This document shows positions 26,876-36,284 of a stretch of 64,000 nucleotides of DNA, one piece after another. Each line of letters opens with the position of its first letter. Positions within the stretch are counted from its first letter, which is position 1. The DNA comes from Pseudoxanthomonas sp. PXM02. GTDB lineage: Bacteria > Pseudomonadota > Gammaproteobacteria > Xanthomonadales > Xanthomonadaceae. The position numbers were made by a program, and so were the translations under genes. The stretch covers positions 186,001 through 250,000 of the forward strand of contig NZ_JACVAK010000001.1 of assembly GCF_014851805.1 (NCBI RefSeq). The letters are read 5' to 3'. The notes under the pieces were generated by a model. It was not told where the DNA came from. It searched no databases and was given only the letters and a program-made list of their open reading frames with translations.

Positions 26876-27037
26876 GGGCAGAGACAACCAGATCGTGGAA
26901 GGCCGGACCGGACATGCTAGGAGCCCGGCCTGTGGGTTCGCGACGGAACAACCTGTGGATAAGTGACAGCACGCTGGGCGCATGTCGTCTCACCCGCTGC
27001 GACGATGCCGGTCGTCGGTCGGCGAACGATGAAGCTC

Positions 27038-27067
27038 AAAACAGAACGGGCGCCTTTCGGCGCCCGT
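27038..27067 (-). terminator. Rho-independent terminator of the rpsF-rpsR-rplI operon
   Basis: On the minus strand a 9-bp stem ACGGGCGCC / GGCGCCCGT with a 4-base loop, then TCTGTTTT, about 35 bases after the rplI stop. Confidence 0.85.
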
Positions 27068-27100
27068 CTGTCGGCATCACGGATGATGCGCGGGGTGGGA

Positions 27101-27550
27101 TCAGGCTTCCGCCTGCACCACGACCTTGACGGTCGTCTGCACGTCGGCGTGCAGCTTCACCACGATGTCGTACTCGCCGATGTTGCGCAGCGCGCCTTCG
27201 CCCATGATGACCTCGCTCTTCTCGAGCGGCAGGCCAGCGGCGGTGAAGGCGTCGGCGATGTCGCGCGGGCCGACCGAGCCGAACAGCTTGCCTTCGGTTG
27301 CGGCATTGGCGGTGATCGTGACGCTGGCACCTTCCAGCTTCGCGGCGCGGCCTTCGGCCTCGTCGTGCACGGCCTTGGCCTTGGCTTCGTAGTCGGCGCG
27401 CTTGGCTTCGAACTCGGCGACGTTGGCGGCGGTGGCCGGCACGGCCTTGCCCTGCGGCACCAGGAAGTTGCGGCCGTAGCCCGGCTTCACGTTGACCTTG
27501 TCACCCAGGACGCCCAGGTTGGTCACTTTCTGCAGAAGAATCAGTTCCAT
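27101..27550 (-). CDS. rplI: 50S ribosomal protein L9
   Basis: A 149-residue two-domain ribosomal protein. The N-terminal 23S-binding domain reads [36 protein letters not shown], which is diagnostic. A long helix joins it to the C-terminal domain ([15 protein letters not shown]). Length is normal. It is the last gene of the rpsF-rpsR-rplI operon, separated from rpsR by about 98 bases that include a hairpin, and followed by a terminator. Confidence 0.98.
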   Translation of the reverse strand: MELILLQKVTNLGVLGDKVNVKPGYGRNFLVPQGKAVPATAANVAEFEAKRADYEAKAKAVHDEAEGRAAKLEGASVTITANAATEGKLFGSVGPRDIADAFTAAGLPLEKSEVIMGEGALRNIGEYDIVVKLHADVQTTVKVVVQAEA

Positions 27551-27623
27551 CGTATTGCTCCGTATTCGTTAGCAGGCAGGGCCTGCAGCGATTGGCTGTC
27601 CGAATGACAGTGGGAAAGAAGAA

Positions 27624-27641
27624 CCTCCCCGTGCGGGGAGG
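27624..27641 (-). promoter_or_regulatory. Hairpin between rpsR and rplI, possible attenuator
   Basis: CCTCCCC-GTGC-GGGGAGG is followed on the minus strand by the pyrimidine-rich TTCTTCTTTCCC. It could partially terminate transcription and lower rplI output relative to rpsF and rpsR, or act as a processing barrier. Confidence 0.5.
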
Positions 27642-27648
27642 TCCTGGA

Positions 27649-27879
27649 TTACACGTCGTGGTTGTCCGTGTACGGGATCAGCGCCAGGAAACGGGCGCGC
27701 TTGACCGCGGCGGACAGCTGACGCTGGTAGCGGGATTTGGTACCGGTGACGCGGCTCGGCACGATCTTGCCGTTCTCGGTCAGGTACTGGCGCAGGGTGT
27801 TGAGATCCTTGTAGTCGATCTCTTTCACGCCTTCGGCGGTGAACTTGCAGAACTTGCGGCGACGGAAGAACTTGGACAT
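27649..27879 (-). CDS. rpsR: 30S ribosomal protein S18
   Basis: A 76-residue basic protein of the small subunit platform, which binds 16S rRNA as a heterodimer with S6. Diagnostic blocks are [22 protein letters not shown] and [19 protein letters not shown]. The full family length is present. It starts 11 bases after the rpsF stop, consistent with co-translation with its S6 partner. Confidence 0.98.
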   Translation of the reverse strand: MSKFFRRRKFCKFTAEGVKEIDYKDLNTLRQYLTENGKIVPSRVTGTKSRYQRQLSAAVKRARFLALIPYTDNHDV

Positions 27880-27890
27880 GGGGGTGCTCC

Positions 27891-28316
27891 TCAGGCGGCT
27901 TCGGCGTTGTCGGAATCGGTCGAGGAGGCTTCGTTGCCAACCTCGTCGTCGTCACGGCGGCGACGCTCGCCACGTTCGGGCTTGTCGCCCTTCTCGTCCT
28001 TGTTCTTCATGATCAGGGACTGCTCGGTGTCCGGGCCATCGCGCTTGATGACCAGGTTGCGCAGCACCGCATCGTTGAAGCGGAAGCTCTCGACCAGCTC
28101 GTTCAGCACGGCCTGGTCGGCCTCGATGTTGAGCAGGACGTAGTGGGCCTTCACCAGGTTCTGGATCGGGTAGGCCAGCTGACGGCGGCCCCAGTCTTCC
28201 AGACGGTGGATCTTGCCGTTGCCGCCTTCGATCAGCGCCTTGTAGCGCTCGATCATGGCCGGCACCTGCTCGCTCTGGTCCGGATGGACCAGGAACACGA
28301 CTTCGTAGTGACGCAT
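27891..28316 (-). CDS. rpsF: 30S ribosomal protein S6
   Basis: A 141-residue protein with [25 protein letters not shown] and [21 protein letters not shown], typical of S6. The C-terminal third is a charged, low-complexity tail ([20 protein letters not shown]...) as in many proteobacterial S6 proteins that are glutamylated by RimK-type ligases. First gene of the ribosomal operon; S6 with S18 is known to bind its own leader RNA in many bacteria. Confidence 0.97.
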   Translation of the reverse strand: MRHYEVVFLVHPDQSEQVPAMIERYKALIEGGNGKIHRLEDWGRRQLAYPIQNLVKAHYVLLNIEADQAVLNELVESFRFNDAVLRNLVIKRDGPDTEQSLIMKNKDEKGDKPERGERRRRDDDEVGNEASSTDSDNAEAA

Positions 28317-28468
28317 CGTTATTTACCTTTCGGATGTAAGCCCGGCCAGGAAAACGGCCGGACGGGACAGCCCCCCGATGCCCGGAATCGGACACGGTGG
28401 GGCGAGGAACCGGGGCCCGCAGGCCTCCGGGAGCCGGAAATTATGGCAGGTCAATCACTTAGGGGCAA
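28317..28468 (-). promoter_or_regulatory. rpsF promoter and structured 5' leader
   Basis: On the minus strand, TTGCCC (28463-28468) and CATAAT (28440-28445) are 17 bases apart and predict a start near 28433. The roughly 115-base leader has a hairpin CCGGCC...GGCCGG and a CACCG segment close to a paired CCG. This recalls the S6:S18 autoregulatory leader, but I cannot fold it here. AAAGG precedes the rpsF start. Confidence 0.5.
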
Positions 28469-28487
28469 GTCGTGCCCCCGAACGCGA

Positions 28488-28826
28488 TCAGGCAGCGTCC
28501 GCGGCCGTGGTGAAGCTCTCGCCGCAGCCGCATTCGGCAGCCGCATTGGGGTTCCTGAAGACAAAGGTCTCGGACAACCCCTGCTTGGCGAAGTCGATCT
28601 CGGTGCCGTCGACCAGCGGCAGGCTGGTGGCGTCCACGTAGATCTTCACACCGGCGAAGTCGAATACGGTATCGCCCTCGCGTTCGTCGCGGGCCAGGTC
28701 GGCCACATGTCCCCAGCCTGAGCAGCCGGTGCGGGTCACGCCGAAGCGCAGGCCCAGCGCAGCCGGGGTCTGCTCGACAAAGCGCTGTACGCGCTCGAGT
28801 GCGACCGGGGTCAGGGTGATGGCCAT
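28488..28826 (-). CDS. HesB/IscA-type iron-sulfur cluster carrier
   Basis: A 112-residue A-type carrier that delivers Fe-S clusters to apoproteins. It has the three invariant cysteines: one in TGCSGWGH (about 35) and two in ECGCGESF (about 99 and 101). The block LVDGTEIDFAKQG and the FRNPNA lead-in to the Cys pair are typical. Compared with IscA or ErpA the first Cys is followed by SGWGH rather than SGFSY, so the exact subfamily is left open. No iscS or iscU is nearby. It lies between rpsF and the divergent asnS, whose start is 111 bases away. Confidence 0.92.
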   Translation of the reverse strand: MAITLTPVALERVQRFVEQTPAALGLRFGVTRTGCSGWGHVADLARDEREGDTVFDFAGVKIYVDATSLPLVDGTEIDFAKQGLSETFVFRNPNAAAECGCGESFTTAADAA

Positions 28827-28937
28827 GCGTGTCTCCTGTGCGACGCGGACGATTATAGCCGTCGGTCTGCCGAGGGCTGCGCGGCTCTTGTAAACTCCGC
28901 GTTCCATTAATAAGTCTGTTATCGAAGGATTCAAGCC

Positions 28938-30337
<1,400 letters not shown>

Positions 30338-30338
<1 letters not shown>

Positions 30339-30643
30339 TGATCCTGTTCTTCGCCCTTTGCTTCGTCGGTGTGGCCATCGCCGGGTTCTGCGCGTTCGTG
30401 ATCTTCTGGCCGCTCACGCTGGTGCACGTGCGTGACCGCCACGGCGCGCTCGGCGCGCAGTGGGGCGAAGGCGCGTTCCTGAAACCTGTCGCACTGCGTT
30501 GGCTGCTGTCGGGCGACTACCGCCGGATTGCGGATACCTCGCTGTCGGGTCTGGCGACACCGGCCCGCATTTCGCTGTGCGTCATCATGTTCGGCCTGCT
30601 GATGGCCGGCCTACTCGCGCTGTGGGCGGAGGCCTTCGCATGA
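30338..30643 (+). CDS. Small two-helix membrane protein
   Basis: A 101-residue protein, not matched to a named family. Hydrophobic helices at about residues 2-27 (FFALCFVGVAIAGFCAFVIFW) and 76-97 (ISLCVIMFGLLMAGLLALW) flank a short polar segment (VRDRHGALGAQWGEG, SGDYRRIAD). There is no signal cleavage site, so it is likely an inner-membrane hairpin. The ATG overlaps the asnS stop, and its own stop overlaps the next ATG, so it is translationally coupled on both sides. Function unknown. Confidence 0.75.
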
Positions 30644-30948
30644 ATCCCTTTATCCGCGAAGACTGGTACATCGCCTCGTTGGGTCGCACGCTGATCTGGG
30701 CCCGCCTGCGCCTGCTGGAAGCCGGCACCGCCGAGGTGCTGGACAGCGACGGCAACACCCTGCCCTACGACAGCGAAGACAGCGCCCGCGCTGCGCTGTT
30801 CGATGCGGAGTTCGTCGCATTCGACGGCCTGGACGAAGAAGACGCACTGGGACGCGGCTTCTCGTTGACCGGCGTGCAGCCGCCGCAAGGCGACGACGAT
30901 GCCGCCCTGGTGCCGCAGATGGTGCAGTCGCTCGGCGCCCGCGCCTGA
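30640..30948 (+). CDS. Small acidic cytoplasmic protein
   Basis: A 102-residue, acidic protein starting MNPFIREDWYIASLGRTLI and ending in a Glu/Asp-rich half (FDGLDEEDALGRGF). No known motif is recognised. It overlaps the preceding membrane-protein gene by 4 bases, so the pair may work together. The PaiB-like gene starts 7 bases after its stop. Function unknown. Confidence 0.72.
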   Translation: MNPFIREDWYIASLGRTLIWARLRLLEAGTAEVLDSDGNTLPYDSEDSARAALFDAEFVAFDGLDEEDALGRGFSLTGVQPPQGDDDAALVPQMVQSLGARA

Positions 30949-30955
30949 GCCCTTC

Positions 30956-31600
30956 ATGTACACGCCGCGCGCATTCGTCGAAACCGACCTTGCCGAACTC
31001 GACCGGCTGATCGCGCGCGATGCCTTCGTCACCCTGGTAACCGTGGCCGACGGACTGCCGGTCGTCAGCCATCTTCCGGTGCTGTACGCGCGCGACGGGG
31101 ACCGCATCGTCATCGAAGGCCACTGGGCCCGACCGAATCCGCAGGCACGACATGCCGGCCCGGCACTGATGATCGTGCATGGACCGCATGCCTATGTGTC
31201 GCCGGGCTGGTACGCGGACAAGGAAGAAGCCGCCCGCGTGCCGACCTGGAACTACGCGGTCGCACACCTGCATGGTGTGCTGCATACCACCGATGACACG
31301 GCCGAACTGGCCTCAATCGTCGACCGGCTCAGCCAGATCAATGAAGCGCACGTCGGCAACGACTGGCGCTTCGAACACGACCGCGACGACCATGTCCGCC
31401 AGCTGCGCGGCATCGTCGGCTTCCGTTTCGTGGTGGAGCGCGTTGAATTGAAGTTCAAGCTCAGCCAGAACCATCCGGTCGCCAATGTCGAAGGCGCCGC
31501 TGCAGCACTTCAGAAACTGGGCGGCGAAGACAATGTGGCGGTATCCGATCTCATGCGCGAGCGCCTCGCCCACCGGACAGACGGTGTGGGAGCGACGTAA
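30956..31600 (+). CDS. FMN-binding PaiB-family protein
   Basis: A 214-residue protein of the FMN-binding split-barrel PaiB family. It begins MYTPRAFVETDLAEL and has FVTLVTVADGLPVVSHLPVLY, GPHAYVSPGWYADK, VPTWNYAVAHLHG and the C-terminal GIVGFRFVVERVELKFKLSQN, all typical. Bacillus PaiB is described as a negative regulator of protease and sporulation genes; in proteobacteria it is probably a flavoprotein of unknown role. The last five residues and the TAA stop are encoded by the left arm of the palindromic repeat at 31583-31669, so insertion of the repeat has set the present C-terminus. Confidence 0.92.
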   Translation: MYTPRAFVETDLAELDRLIARDAFVTLVTVADGLPVVSHLPVLYARDGDRIVIEGHWARPNPQARHAGPALMIVHGPHAYVSPGWYADKEEAARVPTWNYAVAHLHGVLHTTDDTAELASIVDRLSQINEAHVGNDWRFEHDRDDHVRQLRGIVGFRFVVERVELKFKLSQNHPVANVEGAAAALQKLGGEDNVAVSDLMRERLAHRTDGVGAT

Positions 31601-31669
31601 GTCGCGAAGCGGGATTCATGCCCCGAGCCTGGGGAGGGAGAGCATCGCGACTTACGTCGCTCCCACACC
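31583..31669. repeat. Long palindromic intergenic repeat, copy 2
   Basis: A perfect 25-base inverted repeat (arms 31583-31607 and 31645-31669, core GTGGGAGCGACGTAAGTCGC) with a 37-base loop. Its left arm supplies the stop codon of the PaiB-like gene. It is closely related to the copies at 449-553 and 38416-38485. Confidence 0.88.
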
Positions 31670-31733
31670 ACACATCCCGCATCGCGTACTCGGCAGAGCT
31701 ACACTCGACGCCCTGTCATTCCGGGAACGACGC

Positions 31734-32522
31734 ATGGACCTCAATCTCGCCGGCAGGCACGCCCTGGTCTGCGGCGCTTCCGAAGGCATCGGTCGTGCCG
31801 CCGCCCATGAGCTCGCCCTGCTGGGCGCCGACGTCACCGTACTGGCCCGCCGTGCAGAGGTACTGACGGAGGTAGCGGCCGCCCTGCCCCGCGTCGCGGA
31901 CGGACAGCGGCATGACAGCATCGCCACCGACGTATCGGACGCTGAGACTTTGCAGGACAAGGTTGGCCGTCTGGTAGCGGAACGGCCGGTACACATCCTC
32001 ATCAATAACACCGGCGGCCCGCCGGGTGGACGCGCCATCGATGCCGGCGCGAGCGACTATCTGGCGGCATTCCAGCGTCATCTGCTCGCCAACCAGGCAC
32101 TGTCGCAACTGACGGTGCCCGGCATGCGCAGCGCCGGCTGGGGTCGCATCGTCAACGTCGTCTCCACCTCGGTGAAGGAGCCCATCGCCAACCTCGGCGT
32201 GTCCAACACGATCCGCGGCGCGGTGGCCAGCTGGGCCAAAACGCTGTCGAAGGAGCTCGGCGCCGACGGCATCACCGTCAACAACTTGCTGCCCGGCTAC
32301 ACGCGCACGCAGCGGCTGGAGCAGATCCTGCGCGATCGCGTGCAGGCCACCGGCAAGGACGAGTCCGCGATCAGCGCCGCCATGCTGGCCTCCGTACCCG
32401 CCGGCCGGTTCGCCGAGGCCCACGAAATCGCTGCCGCCATCGCCTTCCTGGCTTCACCGGCGGCCGGGTACATCACCGGCGTCAGCCTCGCCGTGGACGG
32501 CGGTCGCATGCAGTCGATCTGA
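31734..32522 (+). CDS. SDR-family protein with atypical active site
   Basis: A 262-residue short-chain dehydrogenase-like protein. The cofactor motif is CGASEGIGRAAAHEL and the NNxG motif is INNTGGPPGG. The usual Ser-Tyr-Lys set is altered: the region that should read YxxxK is VSNTIRGAV, so both Tyr and Lys are missing. This matches a subgroup of FabG-like SDRs without the canonical tetrad. ATG 31734 begins shortly after a TACACT element. It precedes the aminomuconate-semialdehyde dehydrogenase gene by 45 bases and so sits at the head of the kynurenine cluster. It may have a binding role or an unusual reaction. Confidence 0.85.
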   Translation: MDLNLAGRHALVCGASEGIGRAAAHELALLGADVTVLARRAEVLTEVAAALPRVADGQRHDSIATDVSDAETLQDKVGRLVAERPVHILINNTGGPPGGRAIDAGASDYLAAFQRHLLANQALSQLTVPGMRSAGWGRIVNVVSTSVKEPIANLGVSNTIRGAVASWAKTLSKELGADGITVNNLLPGYTRTQRLEQILRDRVQATGKDESAISAAMLASVPAGRFAEAHEIAAAIAFLASPAAGYITGVSLAVDGGRMQSI

Positions 32523-32566
32523 GGCGGCGGGACGGGGGGCTTGCCAGCCGGGTTAAGCTAGTGGGC

Positions 32567-33988
32567 ATGGACCGCTTCGGCCACTTCATCGAAGGCGAAC
32601 CGCGCACCGGCAGCGCCTGGCGTCCCGTGTTCGAGCCGGCATCCGGCGAGGTTTACGCCGAGGTCGCCGAGGGCAGCGAAAGCGACGTGCTGCTGGCCGT
32701 GCAGGCAGCCGAGAACGCCTTCCCCCTGTGGTCGGGACTCACGACAAGCGAGCGGTCACGATGGCTGGAGAAACTGGCCGATGCGCTGGAGCAGCGGCGC
32801 GACGCCTTCGCTGCGGCCGAGTCGCGCGACACCGGCAAACCTCTGGCACTGGCCCGCGACATCGAAATTCCGCGCGCCGTCGCCAACCTGCGCTTCTTCG
32901 CGCACGCGGCCACCCAGTTCGCCAGCGAGTCGCACCATGGCGAAGCCGGGCTGAACTACACACTGCGCCAACCGCTGGGCGTGGTGGCTGCGATCTCACC
33001 CTGGAACCTGCCGCTCTACCTGTTCACCTGGAAGATCGCGCCCGCGCTGGCCGCCGGCAACACGGTGGTCGCCAAGCCCTCCGAAATCACGCCTGCGACC
33101 GCGACGATGCTGGGCGAACTGGCCGCCGAAGTCGGCCTGCCGCGCAGCGTACTGAATATTGTGCATGGCACCGGACCGGCCGTTGGCGAGCCACTGGTGT
33201 TGCACCCGGCGATCAAGGCAGTGTCGTTCACCGGCAGTACGGCGGTCGGGCGGCGCATCGCGGGCCTCGCCGGCCCGCAACTCAAGAAGGTGTCGCTGGA
33301 ACTGGGCGGCAAGAACGCGACGCTGGTGTTCGCCAACAGCGACTGGCGTGCGCATCTGGATACCCTGCTCCGCTCCGCGTTCCAGAACGCCGGCCAGATC
33401 TGCCTGTGCGGCTCGCGCCTGCTGGTTCAGCAGGCCATCTACGATGAGTTTCGCGACGCCCTGCTCGAGCGCGTCCGCGACCTGAAAGCCGGCCCGCTCG
33501 ACGATCCCGCCACACGCCTTGGCGCGATGGTGTCGCAGGCGCAGTTCGACAAGGTGCTGGCCTGCATTCAGCGCGCCCGTCTGGAAGGCGGCCGCGTCCT
33601 GGCCGGTGGCCAGCCACTGGAGCGGCCGGGCTGGTACATCGCGCCGACCGTGATCGACGGCCTGGGCCCCGAGGCCACCACCAACCGCGAAGAGATCTTC
33701 GGGCCGGTGGTTACGCTGCAGTCCTTCGAGGACGAAGCGCATGCACTCGCGCTGGCCAATGCCAGCGACTACGGGCTGGCAGCGACCGTGTGGACGCGCG
33801 ATCTGGACCGCGCCCATCGCCTGGCCGCGCGTCTGCGCGCCGGCATTGTCTGGATCAATACCTGGATGACGCGCGACCTGCGCACGCCTTTCGGCGGCAC
33901 GGGATCGTCAGGCCTGGGTCGCGAAGGCGGCCTGGAAGCCATGCGTTTCTTCACCGAACCCAAGAACGTCTGCGTGGCGTTGCGCTGA
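32567..33988 (+). CDS. 2-aminomuconate 6-semialdehyde dehydrogenase (aldehyde dehydrogenase)
   Basis: A 473-residue NAD-dependent aldehyde dehydrogenase. It has the ISPWNLPLYLFTWKIAPALAAGN entry block, cofactor GSTAVGRRI, general base Glu in LELGGKN, nucleophile Cys in NAGQICLCGSRL, and EEIFGPVV. Alone the sequence allows several aldehyde substrates, including 2-hydroxymuconate semialdehyde. The cluster contains the enzymes that make 2-aminomuconate semialdehyde, which points to that substrate (NbaE/AmnC role). ATG 32567 lies 7 bases after TAAGCT and lacks a ribosome site, suggesting a leaderless or weak start; GTG 32561 is the alternative. The carbonic anhydrase gene follows after 15 bases. 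Confidence 0.88.
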   Translation: MDRFGHFIEGEPRTGSAWRPVFEPASGEVYAEVAEGSESDVLLAVQAAENAFPLWSGLTTSERSRWLEKLADALEQRRDAFAAAESRDTGKPLALARDIEIPRAVANLRFFAHAATQFASESHHGEAGLNYTLRQPLGVVAAISPWNLPLYLFTWKIAPALAAGNTVVAKPSEITPATATMLGELAAEVGLPRSVLNIVHGTGPAVGEPLVLHPAIKAVSFTGSTAVGRRIAGLAGPQLKKVSLELGGKNATLVFANSDWRAHLDTLLRSAFQNAGQICLCGSRLLVQQAIYDEFRDALLERVRDLKAGPLDDPATRLGAMVSQAQFDKVLACIQRARLEGGRVLAGGQPLERPGWYIAPTVIDGLGPEATTNREEIFGPVVTLQSFEDEAHALALANASDYGLAATVWTRDLDRAHRLAARLRAGIVWINTWMTRDLRTPFGGTGSSGLGREGGLEAMRFFTEPKNVCVALR

Positions 33989-34003
33989 GGACGAATACAC
34001 ACG

Positions 34004-34678
34004 ATGTCTGATCAATCCGAACTCGAGAAACTGCTGCAGAACAACCGCGACTGGGCCGCCCGCATCAAGCAGGAGGACCCCGGTTTCTTCAAGCGGCTGT
34101 CGCAACAGCAATCGCCGCGCTACCTGTGGATCGGCTGTTCCGATTCGCGCGTGCCTGCTAACCAGATCCTGGGCCTGGACCCGGGTGAGGTCTTCGTCCA
34201 TCGCAACATCGCCAACGTGATGTCGCATGGCGACCTCAATGCGCTGTCGGTGATCCAGTTCGCCGTCGATATCCTCAAGGTCGAACACATCCTGCTGGTC
34301 GGTCACTACGGCTGCGGCGGCGTGCACGCCGCGATGACCGGCCTGCGCGTGGGCCTGGCCGACAACTGGCTGCGCCACGTGGCCGACGTCGCGTTGAAGC
34401 ACAACGCGTTGCTCGAACAGGTCGACACGGAGTCGCTGCGCCACGCCCGCCTGTGCGAACTGAATGTCATCGAGCAGGTCTTCAACGTCTGCCAGACCAC
34501 CGTCGTGCAGGACGCCTGGGCACGCGGACAGCCGCTGGCGATCCACGGCTGGGTCTATAGCCTGTTCGATGGCCGCGTGCGCGAACTCGGCATGGACATC
34601 GCGGCCCAGGACGAACTGCAGCCCGCCTACCAGCGCGCGTTGTCGGGCGTACCGGTCAAGGGCAAGCGCGATGAGTGA
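34004..34678 (+). CDS. can: Beta-class carbonic anhydrase
   Basis: A 224-residue zinc enzyme interconverting CO2 and bicarbonate. Zinc and catalytic residues are in WIGCSDSRVPAN (Cys45, Asp47, Arg49) and VGHYGCGGV (His and Cys ligands). The family block VHRNIANVM is present. GAGGA precedes ATG 34004. It overlaps the downstream RidA gene by 8 bases and so is firmly inside the kynurenine operon. ACMSD in the same cluster releases CO2, so a local role in CO2 handling is possible but not shown; it could equally be the cell's general enzyme. Confidence 0.93.
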   Translation: MSDQSELEKLLQNNRDWAARIKQEDPGFFKRLSQQQSPRYLWIGCSDSRVPANQILGLDPGEVFVHRNIANVMSHGDLNALSVIQFAVDILKVEHILLVGHYGCGGVHAAMTGLRVGLADNWLRHVADVALKHNALLEQVDTESLRHARLCELNVIEQVFNVCQTTVVQDAWARGQPLAIHGWVYSLFDGRVRELGMDIAAQDELQPAYQRALSGVPVKGKRDE

Positions 34679-35072
34679 TGCCGTACATGCCGGCGGCGCA
34701 CCGAAGCCTGTAGGTCACTACCCGCATGCGCGACGCGTCGGCGACCTGCTGTTCCTCTCCGGCATCGGCCCGCGCGAGCCGGCGACCAACGCGATTCCCG
34801 CGGGCATCGAGGCGCAGACGCACGCCGTTTTCGCCAACGTACGCGCGGTGCTCGACGCCAGCGATGCGCGCTGGGAAGACCTGGCGGACGTGACCGTCTA
34901 CCTCACCGATATGGCCGGCGACTTCGCCGGCTACAACCGGGTGTGGGCGGAATACTTCCCGGATGCGGCCACGGCTCCCTGCCGCACCACGCTTGGTATC
35001 ACCGCCCTACCCACGCCGATCTCCATAGAACTGAAATGCATCGCCCACGTGCCCAGGGAAAGGACCCCATGA
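34671..35072 (+). CDS. RidA-family protein, candidate 2-aminomuconate deaminase
   Basis: A 133-residue YjgF/RidA-fold protein with LLFLSGIGPREP, VFANVRAVLDASDARWEDLADVTVYLTD and the late CRTTLGITALP block bearing the substrate-binding Arg. General RidA proteins hydrolyse reactive imines. In kynurenine/2-nitrobenzoate clusters the RidA-like AmnD/NbaF deaminates 2-aminomuconate to 4-oxalocrotonate, and its position between the aminomuconate-semialdehyde dehydrogenase and 3-hydroxyanthranilate dioxygenase genes supports that job. It overlaps genes on both sides. Confidence 0.85.
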   Translation: MSDAVHAGGAPKPVGHYPHARRVGDLLFLSGIGPREPATNAIPAGIEAQTHAVFANVRAVLDASDARWEDLADVTVYLTDMAGDFAGYNRVWAEYFPDAATAPCRTTLGITALPTPISIELKCIAHVPRERTP

Positions 35073-35689
35073 AGCATCGGTTGCTCGCCACGCTGTTCTT
35101 CCTGTTGCTGAGCGTCAACGCATCGGCGCGCGAGACACTCGCGGACAACGGCGAGTTGGCGTCCCTTCGTCAACAGGACCAGGCGGACCGGCAGGGGGCC
35201 ATCGACTGGACAAAGGTGGCGCCTCGCGACGCCGCGCGGCTGGCTCGCGTGAAGGCGCTGATACGCGAAGGCGCCCTGCGTACCGGCAGCGATTACGAGA
35301 ACGCAGCGTGGGTGTTCCAGCATGGAGACACGGCGGACGACATCCGGATGGCCCATGCGCTGGCGACACTGGCGATGAACTTGGCGCCGGAAGAGAAACG
35401 GCGACGCTGGCTGGTCGCGGCGTCGTGGGATCGCCTGCTGATGAGGCAACAGCAGCCGCAGTGGTACGCAACACAATTCCTGAGCGATGCGACCGGGATG
35501 TACCTGTATCCCGTGGCGGAAGACGCGGTCACCGACGAGCAGCGCAAGAGCATGACGGGCCTCACGCTGGCGGAATCACGGGCACGGACTGCGGAGATGG
35601 CGCGCAATGCCGGCGTTCCACTCCGTGATCCTGCCCCGCGCATCGAAGATCTGAAGAACGACGCTGCGAAAGCGCCCAAAGGGGGCTGA
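35069..35689 (+). CDS. Exported hypothetical protein in the kynurenine cluster
   Basis: A 206-residue protein with a clear signal peptide ([20 protein letters not shown], cleavage before RE) and no lipobox. The mature part is helical with conserved-looking blocks [23 protein letters not shown] and [15 protein letters not shown] do not assign it to a named family. It overlaps the RidA gene (ATGA) and ends one base before the 3-hydroxyanthranilate dioxygenase ATG, so it is co-expressed with the pathway although its product is periplasmic. Function unknown. Confidence 0.8.
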   Translation: MKHRLLATLFFLLLSVNASARETLADNGELASLRQQDQADRQGAIDWTKVAPRDAARLARVKALIREGALRTGSDYENAAWVFQHGDTADDIRMAHALATLAMNLAPEEKRRRWLVAASWDRLLMRQQQPQWYATQFLSDATGMYLYPVAEDAVTDEQRKSMTGLTLAESRARTAEMARNAGVPLRDPAPRIEDLKNDAAKAPKGG

Positions 35690-35690
35690 C

Positions 35691-36239
35691 ATGCTGCCGA
35701 ATCCACTCAACTTCCAGGCCTGGATCGACGAGCACCGCCACCTGCTGAAGCCGCCGGTGGGTAACAAGGTCATCTACGACGGCGACTTCATCGTGATGGT
35801 GGTCGGTGGCCCGAACGCGCGCACCGACTACCACTGGGACGAGGGTCCGGAGTGGTTCTACCAGTTGGAGGGCGAGATGGTGCTGCGCATCCAGGAGGAT
35901 GGCGCCGTACGCGACATCCCGATCCGGGCCGGCGAGATCTTCCTGCTGCCGCCGCGGGTGCCGCATTCGCCGCAACGCATGCCAGGCTCCGTCGGCCTGG
36001 TGATCGAGCGCAAGCGCCTGCCGCACGAGGACGATGGCCTGCTGTGGTTCTGCGAGCGCTGCAACCACAAGGTCTACGAAGAATACTTCCACCTCAACGA
36101 TATCGAGCAGGACTTCTTCCGCGTGTTCGAGGCTTTCTACCGCAACGACGACCTGCGCACCTGCAAGGCCTGCGGCCACCTGAATCCCCGGCCCAGCCGC
36201 TACGAGATGCAGGCCGATTCGCAGGCCGACATCACCTGA
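35691..36239 (+). CDS. nbaC: 3-hydroxyanthranilate 3,4-dioxygenase
   Basis: A 182-residue cupin that opens the ring of 3-hydroxyanthranilate to 2-amino-3-carboxymuconate semialdehyde (ACMS). Catalytic iron ligands are His48 (DYHWDEG), Glu54 ([12 protein letters not shown]) and His92 ([10 protein letters not shown]). The bacterial-type C-terminal rubredoxin-like iron site is present (CERC near 118 and CKAC near 157). Length is normal. The product cyclises to quinolinate for NAD synthesis or is decarboxylated by ACMSD, encoded about 1.2 kb downstream. The gene is also called haaO or kynC-like elsewhere. Confidence 0.96.
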   Translation: MLPNPLNFQAWIDEHRHLLKPPVGNKVIYDGDFIVMVVGGPNARTDYHWDEGPEWFYQLEGEMVLRIQEDGAVRDIPIRAGEIFLLPPRVPHSPQRMPGSVGLVIERKRLPHEDDGLLWFCERCNHKVYEEYFHLNDIEQDFFRVFEAFYRNDDLRTCKACGHLNPRPSRYEMQADSQADIT

Positions 36240-36241
36240 GC

Positions 36242-36284
36242 TTGCACTTGCCCAATCTGGGCATTATCGTGCCCGATATGGGCA
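36242..36284 (+). promoter_or_regulatory. Promoter with twin palindromic operators before the HTH-MNT gene
   Basis: Two near-identical 15-base palindromes, TGCCCAATCTGGGCA (36249-36263) and TGCCCGATATGGGCA (36270-36284), are spaced 21 bases centre to centre, two DNA turns. A -35-like TTGCAC (36242-36247) and a -10-like CATTAT/TTATCG (36262-36269) place the first in the promoter spacer and the second over the start. The ATG at 36278 is inside the second palindrome. This is a convincing autoregulatory operator pair. Confidence 0.7.
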
